DNA from: Actinostola sp. cb2023 | Lineage: Eukaryota; Cnidaria; Anthozoa; Actiniaria; Actinostolidae | Reading direction: 5' to 3' | NCBI GenBank assembly: GCA_033675265.1 | Contig: JAUJYZ010000381.1 | Span: 224,501-288,500, forward strand | DNA length: 64,000 bases | Part shown: positions 1 through 31,964 of the stretch, piece by piece | Numbering within the stretch: position 1 is the stretch's first letter | How the letters are laid out: every line of letters begins with the position of its first letter | Notes under the pieces: generated by a model | The model's database searches: none | Seen by the model: the letters and a program-made list of their open reading frames with translations, nothing else | What the model was told of the DNA's origin: nothing | Program-made: the position numbers and the translations under genes

Positions 1-95
1 ATGCGCCCATTGCGTTATAGACGCACGAGAGAAAATATAAAGAACTCTTTAACAATCGTAAGAGGCCGAGTGAGTCTATAACGCTATGGGCGCAT
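1..95. mobile_element. Short MITE-like inverted repeat
   Basis: The two ends are inverted copies of about 22 bp (ATGCGCCCAT at the left, ATGGGCGCAT at the right, each continuing into a GCGTTATAGAC-type stretch) around a 50-bp centre. The window starts exactly at the left end, so the true boundary and any target duplication cannot be seen. Confidence 0.6.
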
Positions 96-136
96 GGACG
101 CGAGTTGACTAATTGATTTATAATATGGTATCTATA

Positions 137-306
137 GAGCGTGCAGCCCATGGGGAAATAGTTCATAGCAATTCTAGCCAATGAGCACGCACGTTATTTC
201 GAACAGCGCACGCGCGATCAGACGAGGCCAGTGGGAATTTGACGAGAACGTGCAGCCCATGGGAAAATAGTTCATAGAACTCTAGCCAATCAGAGCGCGC
301 GTTATA
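137..306. repeat. Two direct repeats of about 64 bp
   Basis: The segment at 137-200 (GTGCAGCCCATGGGGAAATA and onward) recurs with small changes at 245-306, about 108 bp further on. No coding potential is seen; it lies in an intron of DNAJC2. Confidence 0.6.
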
Positions 307-330
307 TCATTGCTATATATTATAATAATT

Positions 331-480
331 ATTAATATTATGATGATGATGATTACTATTATGATGATGATGATTATTGTTATTATTAATATTATGATGA
401 TGATGATTACTATTATGATGATGATTATTATTGTTATTATTAATATTATTATGATGATAATCGTGATTATTATGATTATG
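331..480. repeat. ATT/ATG trinucleotide microsatellite
   Basis: Interrupted runs of ATT and ATG end a few bases before the acceptor of the DNAJC2 exon at 487. The reverse strand gives an Asn/His-rich open frame that is only a reading of the repeat. Confidence 0.85.
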
Positions 481-486
481 ATCTAG

Positions 487-545
487 CTGAAGCAAAGAAT
501 CAACCAGCAGTGACGGAGAAATCATGGTCATCTAATGAACAGAAG
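487..545 (+). CDS. DNAJC2: DNAJC2 exon, antepenultimate shown (linker into SANT 2)
   Basis: The acceptor is the TAG at 484-486 and the donor is GTACAT at 546. The first two bases complete a codon from the previous exon; the remaining 19 codons end in SWSSNEQK, the start of the second SANT helix. The region before the acceptor is an ATT/GAT microsatellite with no ordinary pyrimidine tract. Confidence 0.75.
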
Positions 546-825
546 GTACATTTAGTTTTAGTATGGGACCCCTGGTGTTAATGCATGTTTTAGAGGCCTC
601 TTTCATACCTTGCACCAGCAGCTGAAAAGTGAAGAATATTTTGGAATGAAAAAAAAATGAATGAAAAGTAAAAAGTAAAACATAAAATGAAATTGAAAAG
701 AAAGATGGATTTCATCGATTCTCACTGAATTCTTACTGAAGTTGTTGTTGTCGTCGTCGTCGTTGTTGTTGTCGTCGTCGTTGTTGTTGTCGTCGTTGTT
801 ATTGTCGTTGTTGTCGTCGTCGTCG

Positions 826-870
<45 letters not shown>

Positions 871-2741
871 CATCAACCGTTTCTCGTTTAGTTGCTAGAA
901 GAAGCTCTTCGTAAATTCCCAGCAAATACGCCTGAACGTTGGGACCGAATTGCTGACTCAATTCCTGATCGGACTAAAAAAGATTGCATGAAAAGATACA
1001 AGGTATGTTTCGTTGTTCCGGGTTGTTCTTGTTTTACTTCCAGTTCATTTCCATTGTCACAACAAAAGAATGTAACTTCCATGCGTATGCTAAATTTGTA
1101 TACAAAAAGTCGTATTTCGAAAAGACAATCGTGTAAATGTTGCTTAAGGACGTTCGCGCGCATTGTTCACGCGCATCTTTTCTGCGCATAAAATCAAGGT
1201 TCGAATCATCTCGGTCCAGTCCTCTTTCCTCACGTCCAAGATGGCAGCCAGTCACGCATGTTACGTAGACGATTTTCATCGGCTAATATCTCGAGAACGA
1301 TACCGGTGTCCCCCATTTTTTATTTTGTGATTTTACAAAGAATCATAAAAGCTCCCCATGTACCAAATTTAAAGAAAAAAACATGTTTAGATTTTGATAA
1401 AAACACGAATTTAGATGAAAACTTCAACCTACCTTCACGCGAAAGAGTCGTCGATGGCTACGTGGTGACTGTAAACATGAGCCAAAAACTACAGGTTGTT
1501 TCTACATATTCACAAATCTTTGTACATAATTTTATTCTATAAACTCTTAGATAGCCATTTGAAGAAAATTTTAGCAATCCGTTTAGTTTTTCTACCAACA
1601 AATTCCTGTCATTCTCGACTTTCCGTGGATTGAACGCACGTAATTTTCGATCAGAAAAAGGGTATACTTTGAAAAAATCTGGCTCCATAGCGAAGTTGGT
1701 GACCCCCATTTTTTATTTGCTCATTTAGCTTCTATAATGATCTTATTTCACCATGCGAAGTTTCAGGGAAAAAACATGTTTAGTTTTTTTGCCCGCGAAC
1801 GTCCTTAATATGTTTGACTGGTTAAGGAGAAAGGGTTAAGAAGTAAGTCCTATCGTCAGTACATGGTGTCAAAGTTTTATTCTACACACTTGTTGATTGT
1901 TATTACACCGACGCAAGTCCCTATTGATTAAGGAGACTTGAAAAACATGAAATTATAGTAGTATTATACAAAGTATATAGTTTTTTATAGTATGTAATAT
2001 TTTTATTTATTTTAAATTATTTTTTGAGGGCCATGAGTTCATCAGTGAAAACTGTTAAATGTACCCTCGTGAAATAAAGTTTATTATTATTATTATTATT
2101 ATTATTAATTGCGCTATATAAACACATCATCATTAGTTATTAACATCAGTCATCATTATCATCAACATCAGTCATTATCATCATCATCAGCATAAAAATC
2201 AACATCAGCATCATCATCATCAGTGATTTGTTCTATATAAAATACATCTTCAGTTATTATCATCATCAGTCATCATCATCAGTCAGCATCATTATCATCA
2301 GTCATCATTATCATCATCAACATCAGTCATCATTGTCATCAACATCAGTCATTATCATCATCAGCAGCATAAAAATCAACATCAGCATCATCAGTGATTT
2401 GTTCTATATAAAATACATCTTCAGTTATTATCATCATCAGTCATCATCATCAGTCAGCATCATTATCATCAGTCATCATTATCATCATCAACATCAGTCA
2501 TTATCATCAGTCATCATTATCATCATCAATCATCATCACTATCATTATCAGTCATCATTATCAGCATCATTATCATCAGTCATCATCATCACTCCCTCAC
2601 TGACAGGTTGGTTAGAGGAGTATTCTGCACTGCTTTATTTTATAAGTTGATTTTAATTGCATCGTTTGTTTGTTTGTTTGATAGGAATTAGTCGAAATGA
2701 TCAAAGCAAAGAAAGCTGCTTCTCAGGCAAAAGCAAAATAA
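487..2741 (+). CDS. DNAJC2: DNAJC2 (zuotin/MPP11), 3' part: three last coding exons
   Basis: DNAJC2 is a J-domain co-chaperone of the ribosome-associated complex that stimulates Hsp70 on nascent chains; the animal protein also carries two C-terminal SANT domains used in chromatin work. Only the C-terminal end is in the window: exons 487-545, 892-1002 and 2685-2741. Joined, they read SWSSNEQK, then [17 protein letters not shown], then [10 protein letters not shown], then [18 protein letters not shown] and stop. This is the second SANT domain and the basic tail of the family. All three junctions have AG acceptors and GT donors and are in phase. The J domain and the first SANT domain must lie upstream of base 1. 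Introns hold trinucleotide repeats and a TTAA-flanked element. I recognise the family from the SANT sequence and tail; I cannot say whether the upstream part is intact. Confidence 0.9.
741..868. repeat. GTT/GTC trinucleotide microsatellite
   Basis: Runs of TTG and TCG end about 20 bases before the acceptor at 892. It reads as poly-threonine on the reverse strand, which is not a gene. Confidence 0.9.
892..1002 (+). CDS. DNAJC2: DNAJC2 exon, core of SANT 2
   Basis: The 37-codon exon is phase 0 at both ends, with acceptor TAG at 889-891 and donor GTATGT at 1003. It encodes the NTPERW and [10 protein letters not shown] motifs typical of the DNAJC2 second SANT domain. Confidence 0.92.
1148..1804. 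mobile_element. TTAA-flanked non-autonomous DNA transposon
   Basis: The ends are inverted (GGACGTTCGCG at the left, CGCGAACGTCC at the right) and both are flanked by TTAA (1144-1147 and 1805-1808). A TTAA target duplication is the habit of piggyBac and Kolobok elements. Short open frames inside match nothing I know. It sits in the last intron of DNAJC2. Confidence 0.75.
2030..2107 (+). mobile_element. 3' tail of a non-LTR retrotransposon
   Basis: The sequence ends with GTGAAATAAAGTTTATT followed by ATT repeats, the usual layout of a truncated LINE 3' end: polyadenylation signal and then a short simple-repeat tail. No reverse transcriptase is present. Confidence 0.5.
2126..2600. repeat. ATC-rich satellite with an internal 170-bp duplication
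   Basis: Irregular CATCAT/CAGTCATC repeats fill the intron. A block beginning AGTGATTTGTTCTATATAAA at 2221 recurs at 2393, so the simple repeat itself was duplicated as a longer segment. The open frame at 2228-2650 is a reading of this repeat. Confidence 0.8.
2685..2741 (+). CDS. DNAJC2: DNAJC2 last coding exon
   Basis: The exon follows TTTGATAG and encodes [18 protein letters not shown] and TAA. The basic tail matches the C terminus of the family. A variant polyadenylation signal (AATACA, near 2789) lies about 50 bases downstream. Confidence 0.9.
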   Translation, partial: ELVEMIKAKKAASQAKAK

Positions 2742-3348
2742 ATCAATTGTCATTTTCAAACCTGTGTACATACATGTGTGTTATCAATGAATACATTTAT
2801 ACAGTTTGATACAGGTAAACGAATCAATCCCTTACGATTAGGTTCACCATGTGAAAGAAATGGTCTGCGACTGATTGTGTCTCCACGAGTTACCCAAGCC
2901 AATGTATGGTTCCATTGCTAGCTATCAATAGACGTCATTTCCGGTCTCGTGGAAATTTCTCGGAAATAATAATAATAATAATAATAATAATCAATTTATA
3001 TAGCGCTTTTTGAAATGCATCTCGGTCACGTGGGAAATTTTCATCAGCTGAATTACACCTTTTCAATAGAATACTCTCTGCTTGATAGCACATGTGAGCA
3101 GTGTTTGCCCCTCAGTCGAATGCAAATAATGAGATTCAAGGACTTTTAACAGCTGATCTATATCACGCGATTCAAGCTTGGTTTATTGGTCCAGGAGTTC
3201 CTTTTCGAGAATTTCTCGCCCCTCCCTCCCTCACACGTCTTTTCTACGAAACAGTACTTTTTACTCAAAAGATGAAATAACTACATTTTTATCCATCCAG
3301 CAGGTTATAGACGGACAGGATTTGCTTAACGGTTTTGTTGTTTTGTTA
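2742..3348. other. DNAJC2 3' flank with LINE/SINE-like tail
   Basis: The segment includes the probable 3' UTR, an AAT microsatellite at 2967-2993 next to a GCGCTATATAAAT-type sequence on the reverse strand (the common tail of many invertebrate LINEs), and otherwise nothing I can support as a gene. Confidence 0.5.
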
Positions 3349-5046
3349 GGGACCGGTCATTAAATATTGGGAGGGGGGGCTGGAGGAGAAAGTCATTTTT
3401 TAGGTGTTTTTTTCGGACCCCCCTCTTAAATGCAAAAAAAATCTGAAAACCCCCCTTTGAAATTGGTAAAAATTTCAAGACCCCCCCTTCTGTGCCCATT
3501 CATTTGAAAAACACTCAGGTCAGGTTCTAGCTATCTGTTATAGACCGAATTCATAATTGGCTGCTTCTAATTTGCATAAAAGCCAAAAAATATAATAATA
3601 ATAATAATAATAATAATATCATTTTGGGAAAAGTAAATATTTGATAGAATATTTATGTGATCATCTAAATACCTTGTGTGTGTTTTGAAACCAAATAATA
3701 AATCCTTGAGAAGATATCAACATTTGTGAAATTGCACCAAAACAACGCTGGTGAGGACTCGCTTGAAAAATACATACAAAACTCTCTATTCATGATCTGT
3801 CATAACTCCGATGATATTTTGTCTACAGCAAAGTGTTTATTTCAATAGGTACTATTTTAGATGACAGTGATCATTTGTACCAGAAACGTATCATATTGCC
3901 AAACTAAAACTGAATACGCCATTATGAATTCGGTGTATAGGTTTCACCATTGTCGCACAGGTACTTTTTCCATCGGTTCAAGCAAGAGTTTTTTTGGTCC
4001 ACCACAAGGACCTACACCCAAGGAAAACAAATCCTAACTGTCAAAAAGATATTTTGTGGATGTGAATGATATCTTGGTGTAGGGATTTATAATCTGTGTA
4101 TTGAGTTAATTAGTTATTCGATTTTTTAACTAGTAGTGAATTTTTAAAAGGACAAAAATACTGAAAATAACATTATACAAGTATGGGCGGATCTAGGATT
4201 TTACAAAGGGGGGTGGATAATCATAAAGCTCTTTCAAGGTATATATTCTCCATCAGAGAGTCGACTGATTATAATTGTTCAGGCCCAGTGTTTATTGACG
4301 CCAGGAGCATAGCTAGCCTTTTTTTTGCTGGTCCACAACCGTGAACCAGGGCCGTAGCAAAGGCCAAGCGGTGGGGGAGACGCGTAGCGAGCGTCGTAGG
4401 CGTGAACCGGTAGGGGAGTATGGGGGCATGCTCCCCCAGAAAATTTTGAAATCTAGAGGCTCGGAAATGCTATTTCCAGCGTTCTCCAAGAGTTATTTGT
4501 GATTTACGCATATCACTAATTACTTCCTACACAGTCAGCAAACCAATGCTGATAACACTTGAGAATTTCGATGGCTGAATCAATTCGGACAATCCTTTAA
4601 TTCACGAAAGTCCGTAAGAACACGCTATGACTCAACATGTAGCATAGATGCTCCTACTTATGAGCTTCTGATTATTGCCAGTAAATGATACAACTATACT
4701 AGCAAAAATGAGAGACCTTTAGTATTTCTTGGACTATTTATAAAAAGGGATGTATCAGGAAATTGTTATCAGTGAAACATTTGAACCAGTTAAAAATTGA
4801 ACCTTCACTGTATTTCTTTATAGATTTAACTGACTGTTTGCTGTTGTCAGCTTTAATTATTTATTAGACAAATCATTTCTCCCTCTTTTTCTGTCTGTAC
4901 GCTCTCAGAAAATTCGAAGACCCCCCCACTTTTTATCATTTTTTTCTTTGGGACCCCCCCTCACATTAGTAAAAAAAATCCAAGACCCCCCCACTTTCTC
5001 CTCCAGCCCCCCCCCCCCCCCCTCCCGATATTTAATGACCGGTCCC
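3349..5046. mobile_element. DNA transposon with 3-bp TTA duplication (Harbinger-like)
   Basis: The terminal inverted repeats begin GGGACCGGTCATTAAATAT and continue through G-rich/C-rich stretches into TCTCCTCCAGC. TTA flanks both ends (3346-3348 and 5047-5049). A 3-bp TWA duplication and a GGG start fit PIF/Harbinger elements. The interior has no transposase. It holds an AAT microsatellite near 3590 and what looks like a second decayed element around 4180-4470 with a G-rich block. Confidence 0.7.
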
Positions 5047-6074
5047 TTAAAAAAAGGTTTTGTCACCATAGCGCGAGAGTAATTGACAACTAGGTTAGCT
5101 GTGTAATGTTTGATTCAAACGTTTGTCCACTAAGTCCAATATTTTAATACCATTGTGTGTGTCTGAGGTGGGGATTGTGTGTGGGGTGTGAAGGGGAGGG
5201 TTGGTTAAGCGATGGCTATGTTGATATATCTATGAGTTGCTTACTGCCGTTTTCTATTTGAAAATTATGTTTTTTTGTCGTTCTCGGTGAAAATATCATC
5301 GGTATGACAACACCTCAGTGCTTTCTTGACTGTTTTTGAAATATTTGTGGCCTGCATGTGGTCCTTTGCATAGCGATTCTGGGTAAAAAGGGTGGAGATG
5401 TGATCATTTGAATGGGAGGGGTGGGTGCGCAGCAATTTGTTCTTGGGAGAACGTTATTCAAACGCCCTTAGTTCTTCGCTAAGAAATAGAAAGAGTGGTT
5501 ATACCGTAAACCTCAGCGAAAGATTCGCGTACTTGCTAACTCAGCTAACTACCGCAAACTTCACAAAGGTTAAAATTCTGGCCAGTTCTAAGTAGTCCCC
5601 CCTGTTCCTAGGGTGGTACGTCCATATATAAGTGGCATGAGTATATGCCGTCGGGTTTTCGAGCCTTCCGCGCTGAAACAGGGTAACAAATTCGTCAATC
5701 TGTACTCGAAAAACGCATTTCTTTGCCCTGAAATGAAAATTGCCATTTTGCACTGCAACGGTGAATACTGTGCGGCTTCCCCCTCCCCCTCTCTCTAAAT
5801 TAATGTCAGTTCACCCCCCCCCCCCCCCCCCGTCTCACAACAAATTATTATTTCGGTTATAAACCCTCTCGGATGCAAACCCCTTCACTGCCTTATTTCT
5901 TTTCTAATATTTCATAGAATATCGTTTTCTACCACATCGACTTCTTCAAACACAACGGTACGAGGTGGACATTTCGGTGTGTCGATGTTGTTACTCAAAT
6001 GCGTTTGATCCCAATATATTGACTGTAAATTCCGCTTTTGCGGTATCAGCGTTGATCACTTCTGGGAGATCGAC
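5047..6074. other. Intergenic, no gene seen
   Basis: The stretch is AT-rich with a C-tract near 5815-5832. Short overlapping open frames at 5541-5798 show no recognisable domain. Confidence 0.5.
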
Positions 6075-6430
6075 AAGGGCGGATCCAGGAAGTTGTGATA
6101 AGGGGAGAGGGGGGGGGGGGGGAGTTGGATGATCCAGATAAAACAATCAATACATCAATACTCCAGTTTCGAGTTGTTAAGCGATGACCGCTGTCCTTGA
6201 CAAAAGACGCATTTGCTCAGGCTTAGCCTCAATTCAGTGTAAATTAGTCACAAATACCGACGAGAAGTCGAAAAAGTGTTGACATTCAACAATAGAAACC
6301 ATTTTTAATTGCACGGATTATTCTCTGGATTGAGGCTAAGCCTGAGCAAACGTGTCTTTTGTCGTGTCTAAACAAACTCGAAACGGGAGTATTGAACCTA
6401 AGGTATGACAGGGGTCTGGATCTACCACTG
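6075..6430. repeat. Imperfect fold-back element
   Basis: Arms at about 6155-6238 and 6322-6398 are inverted copies: one reads CTCAGGCTTAGCCTCAAT and the other ATTGAGGCTAAGCCTGAG, each next to GACAAAAGAC or its complement. The outer borders GGGCGGATCCAGG and CTGGATCTACC may be older ends. No coding content. Confidence 0.65.
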
Positions 6431-6783
6431 ATTGAAACTACAACGAAACGATATTCACACTACAGTTCACATTTATTGCGTTAAAAAGACACTAAATCAA
6501 GGAACACTTGAATACATAAGAATATATAAAGACACGGTGAACAATATTAGCTACTTGGTCCGCACAGCAACTGTAGAGGTGGTGGACACGCTGCAATTAT
6601 ATTGCCAGCACTATTGCGCGCAATGTTGCACCGTATGTCTGTACCTTTTAAAATGTAACGTTACCGATGTGGCAACATTTAGTACGACACCGGTTTGATA
6701 CATTTCAAATGAAAAACTTTGAGCAGTCTCTACTATGAGCAGTCTCTACTTTGAGCAGTCTCTACTTTGAGCAATCTCTACAT

Positions 6784-6784
<1 letters not shown>
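6431..6784. other. Intergenic with four short direct repeats
   Basis: At 6719-6781 the motif GAGCAGTCTCTACT is repeated four times, about 19 bp apart. Its reverse complement stands alone at about 7208-7222, beyond the microsatellite block. The 88-aa open frame at 6432-6698 has no recognisable feature. Confidence 0.5.
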
Positions 6785-7200
<416 letters not shown>

Positions 7201-7263
7201 AAATGCCATAGTAGAGACTGCTCACGGTCTATTTAAGGCATTCCTAATGGTTATATCATGAAT

Positions 7264-7578
7264 TATATACCTATTTCAAAAAAGGTTGTCGGTGAGAAAG
7301 ACGATAGGAGATAGGAAAATGGTCATTCTAAGACCGACTGAGTGCATAGACTGTGGGCCAGTTTAAAAGCGATGCACAATTATTCTATTTTGCCAGAGAC
7401 AATTGCCGTCCCCTCTAAGCGAAGACCTTCGATGGCGAGTTTTTTGGTTTAATAAAATTGGAATAACTTTGAGCCGCTTTTTAAGCAGGCCCACAATCCA
7501 ATTCGGTCTTAGAATGAGCATTCTCCTATCTCCTATCGCCTTTCTCTCCGACAACCTTTTTTGAAATAGGTGTATATA
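7264..7578. mobile_element. MITE with about 30-bp inverted ends
   Basis: The left end TATATACCTATTTCAAAAAA is matched in inverse at the right end. A second inner inverted pair contains CGATAGGAGATAGGA. It lies about 150 bp beyond the stop codon of the SLC5 gene and outside its probable polyadenylation signal. Confidence 0.7.
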
Positions 7579-7617
7579 TCGATCTGAGTACGGCTAGACA
7601 GGATACACTAGAGCATA

Positions 7618-7623
7618 TTTATT
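7618..7623 (-). terminator. Polyadenylation signal AATAAA of the SLC5 gene
   Basis: AATAAA on the reverse strand lies about 112 bases after the TAA stop of exon 14. It is the first canonical signal in that direction. Confidence 0.55.
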
Positions 7624-7734
7624 CTTTCATCCTTTGGTAACTAGTTTCCATATTTGGAAGTTGGATATTCTTCCCACTCGCCTATGTTCACATATGCGCA
7701 GACAGTGTCGACAAAGTTTTCCTAAACCACAGTA

Positions 7735-28660
<20,926 letters not shown>

Positions 28661-29239
28661 CTTGATGTTTGATGATCAGAATGAATTCTTGAATCACCGC
28701 ACAGTCAAGATACGTGACTAGCCCCGTTAGATGTTTACCCAGGGATCAGCAGAACAGCAGAGTGTTAAACGATACCCGGGTTGGAGGTAATATAACCGAT
28801 GCCGGTGACTTGAGATAACCTCTTAGAAAAATAACTTTTAAAATGGTTCTTCAAAAATCATAAGAAACCACGAAGCATTGCAAATCAAAGGCTTTCTTGT
28901 GCATATAAAGCTGAGGCTGTGTTTACTGTAGTGTAAAGATAAGGTGACTTGTATTTATTTTAGCACGATATCTTGAGCAGTGACCTCGAACATGTCATGT
29001 ACCTTTTTAGGAATGCGTGACCACAGGGAGCCCAAGGAATCTTTGACTACACGAGTTTTCTGTAGTGTTTACTTTCGGCACTAGTTATCTATCACGATAG
29101 AGCTATCGAGCTCTTAACAAAATACAGAAGAAATAAGCGGCACTATATAACCAGCTCCTTCAGTATAACACTCTAGTTCGGACAAATCCAGAAGAAATGA
29201 GCACTATAACTATTATTATTATATAGACATTAGTGTTTT
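28661..29239 (-). promoter_or_regulatory. SLC5 5' flank and probable promoter region
   Basis: This is the sequence upstream of the start codon; the exact transcription start is not visible. A lone copy of a fold-back element end (ACCACAGGGAGCCCAAGG) lies at 29020-29037. Confidence 0.35.
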
Positions 29240-31160
29240 ACCATAGGGAGCCCAATCTCATTATCTGTGAAGACCGTTGTTTAATTTGCATATTTACAGT
29301 AAATGTATGTGGCTTTAAAACATCCCTCCGTATTTCAAGATTTTTCGTAAATAATAAAACTTTTTGTTCACTAATGTGTTGTTCTTACTACTTTCGATGC
29401 TGTGACGGCGTTTCAGCGCCATTAGAGCGTTTTTCACGAAAATACCCCTGAAAGAGTAAGCTCATTATCTGTGAAGACCGTTGTTTAATTTGCATATTTA
29501 CAGTAAATGTATGTGGCTTTAAAACATCCCTCCGTATTTCAAGATTTTTCGTAAATAATAAAAAAAATTTTCACTAATACTTTCGATGCTGTGACGGCGT
29601 TTCAGCGCCATTAGAGCGTTTTTCACGAAAATACCCCTGGAAGAGTAAGAAGGAGACAAGGGAGGAAACTGTTCGAGCGATCCGAACTCAACTAGCTTTA
29701 CTTCTCGCCAAAATTCGAGCACATACCTCGATCGCACATCAATTTCGACCACATATCCTGAAAGACAGGTAAATTTCTAAAATTATTGGTGACTTGATTG
29801 AAAATCTGCAATGATTAGCCGACGTGAGTCTCCTACGAACACGGTGAAGCTTCTCAAAAGACGCCATTTTAATGCGTGGGACCAGACCAGTGGACACAAA
29901 TATGCGAAGAATGTGAAACATGTAAACAAGGTAGCCCCACCAGTGGACCCGTGAGTCTTGTTTTGAACATATCACATCCCTGGTAAGTAAGAAATTGTAC
30001 AGAGCGCAGGAAAAAGCGACAGCATATGTTTTGGCGGCAAAACAACATCTACATCTGGAGATCGAAAGAAACTTTTTATATCTTGTCGGTCATTTAATTC
30101 GTCGATCATGATATGGAAAGGTAAGAGCGATTCTTTGAAAGTTTTAAAATATGTGAGCTTTCAGTGGATATTATGAGACAACTGAGTCAAACATTTCAGG
30201 TATTAAAACAACCGAGAGTTCAGCTGATCTAACTCAGCTGTGTTTATGTTTATACTTCAAAGGTTGACAGATGTGCAGGCTGCGATACTTCGGACAGCCG
30301 AAAGTAAATCTGGTCATAACCTCTTGCTAACAGGACAAGCTGACACGGGAAAAACTTATCATATAAAAATAATTTTTCATCGTCTGAAGAAACGTGCAAA
30401 AAACGTCGCTATAATATGTTCGAGTGGGGAGTTTCTGCCACAGTGTACGTCGACTTGGGATTGAACACAACCTGAAACTCGGATTAATTTTACGGCCTTG
30501 GAACTGCCGATCTGCCATGGAATCTCGTTGTGAATCGTGCTTTGGCAAACAACTTTGTGTGTGAGATAGTCAACAGCGTCGACGTGATAATTTAGGATGA
30601 GATACAATGTATGTTCAAAACAAGACTCACGGGTCCACTGGTGGGGCTACCTTGTTTACATGTTTCACATTCTTCGCATATTTGTGTCCACTGGTCTGGT
30701 CCCACGCATTAAAATGGCGTCTTTTGAGAAGCTTCACCGTGTTCGTAGGAGCTAGCCTCACGTCGGCTAATCATTGCAGATTTTCAATCAAGTCACCAAT
30801 AATTTTAGGAAATTTACCTGTCTTTCAGGATATGTGGTCGAAATTGATGTGCGATCGAGGTATGTGCTCGAATTTTGGCGAGAAGTAAAGCTAGTTGAGT
30901 TCGGATCGCTCGAACAGTTTCCTCCCTTGTCTCCTTCTTACTCTTTCAGGGGTATTTTCGTGAAAAACGCTCTAATGGCGCTGAAACGCCGTCACAGCAT
31001 CGAAAGTAGTAAGAACAACACATTAGTGAAAAAAAAGTTTTATTATTTACGAAAAATCTTGAAATACGGAGGGATGTTTTAAAGCCACATACATTTACTG
31101 TAAAATATATGCAAATTAAACAACGGTCTTCACAGATAATGAGCTTGGGCTCCCTGTGGT
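29240..31160. mobile_element. Fold-back element with about 550-bp inverted arms around a helicase fragment
   Basis: The outer ends are ACCATAGGGAGCCCAA and its near complement, with TTTT on both outer sides. The arms (about 29454-29985 and 30610-31160) are nearly identical inverted copies, and the left side has an extra direct copy of the terminal 210 bp (29250-29453). Each arm holds the same short open frames (for example MASFEKLHRVRR and MVEIDVRSRYVLEFWREVK), whose function I do not recognise. Confidence 0.85.
30240..30609 (+). pseudogene. Pif1-type DNA helicase, N-terminal fragment
   Basis: LTDVQAAILRTAESKSGHNL leads into LLTGQADTGKT, a Walker A motif (about 30331-30358), and then a lysine-rich helix and VAIICSSG. 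After a frame break, GLGTADLPWNLVVN and NSVDVIISTOP-DEI follow, where a TAG stands before the Walker B acidic pair. This order is the start of a Pif1 helicase as carried by several invertebrate transposons. The fragment stops exactly where the right arm of the fold-back begins. It is non-functional. Confidence 0.75.
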
Positions 31161-31195
31161 TTTACTGGGAAATACGAGGTATCATGTCCTTCGAA

Positions 31196-31432
31196 TTAGC
31201 CATTTCGGAGTTGATGTTTGCAGGGCATTGTGGGGCTGTTTTGAGGGACGCTTTGTTTTCAATACGGCGACAAGTTTGAATAGTGATGTACCAAAGTTTT
31301 AAGTAAGTGAGTTTGGCACAAAATAATTATGTTTCCCAGTCATTTCCTCGTGTTTTACAGTAAATAGACAGCAATAGCGTCCCTCAAAACAGCCCCACAA
31401 TTCCTTTCGAACATCAACTCCGAAATGGCTAA
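31196..31432. mobile_element. 237-bp fold-back insertion
   Basis: TTAGCCATTTCGGAGTTGAT is inverted at the right end, and the similarity continues for about 55 bp. The matching place in the other arm of the large duplication (about 59985-59996) lacks the insert. Confidence 0.75.
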
Positions 31433-31609
31433 AGCTTAACCAACTTTGGAAACCAAGGCCCGGATACCAAGCGCTACTAAGAATTTCGAACCGCGTGGAC
31501 ACTGGGTTCTAGAGTAGACATGAAATTCAAGAAAGGCTGATACTACGTAGAAATAAAAAGCTTAACACAACACCAACATGATAGAGCAAGAGAGAGCCAG
31601 GATCGGCAA

Positions 31610-31651
31610 CCGTAGACAGCTGTTTCGTTCTTTTGGAACTCATCAGTACGG
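31610..31651 (-). ncRNA. Type I hammerhead ribozyme, copy 1
   Basis: On the reverse strand the order is CCGTA (stem I), CTGATGA (core), GTTC then CAAAA loop then GAAC (stem II), GAAA (core), ACAGCTGT (minimal stem III), GTC with predicted cleavage after its C (between 31615 and 31614), then TACGG closing stem I. All conserved core bases are present. The very short stem III is the form known from retrozymes and Penelope-like elements, which cleave best as dimers. Confidence 0.88.
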
Positions 31652-31922
31652 TGTAGCAAGAGCAACAAACACCGTTATGCTGTAATTCTTTAGCATAGTT
31701 TGTCTATGCATTCCGTGTAGGATTGGTTTTGTCCATCCACACCTAGGTTAAACGCAACACCAACATGATATTTTGGATTCTTGCCCTTTGAACCATATTA
31801 CCGCACGTGTTGTGGTGTGAGCCAATGGGCAGGTTTCTAAATTTGAGCTGTTTGAGTTTCAGAGTCGACACGCAAGTAACATACATTGGCTTCCTGAGTT
31901 GGTGTTTGTTGCTCTTGCTACA

Positions 31923-31964
31923 CCGTACTGATGAGTTCCAAAAGAACGAAACAGCTGTCTACGG
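31923..31964 (+). ncRNA. Type I hammerhead ribozyme, copy 2
   Basis: It has the same 42-base motif as copy 1 on the opposite strand: stem I at 31923-31927 with 31960-31964, core CTGATGA at 31928, GAAA at 31948, predicted cleavage after 31959. Copies 1 and 2 face each other about 270 bp apart and so could also pair as a long hairpin. Confidence 0.88.

Noticed and set aside
722..961. Poly-threonine open frame on the reverse strand
   Set aside because: It is a reading of the GTT/GTC microsatellite, opposite the DNAJC2 exon.
1199..1210. tRNA B-box-like GGTTCGAATCA
   Set aside because: There is no A-box or cloverleaf at the right distance, and it lies inside a transposon.
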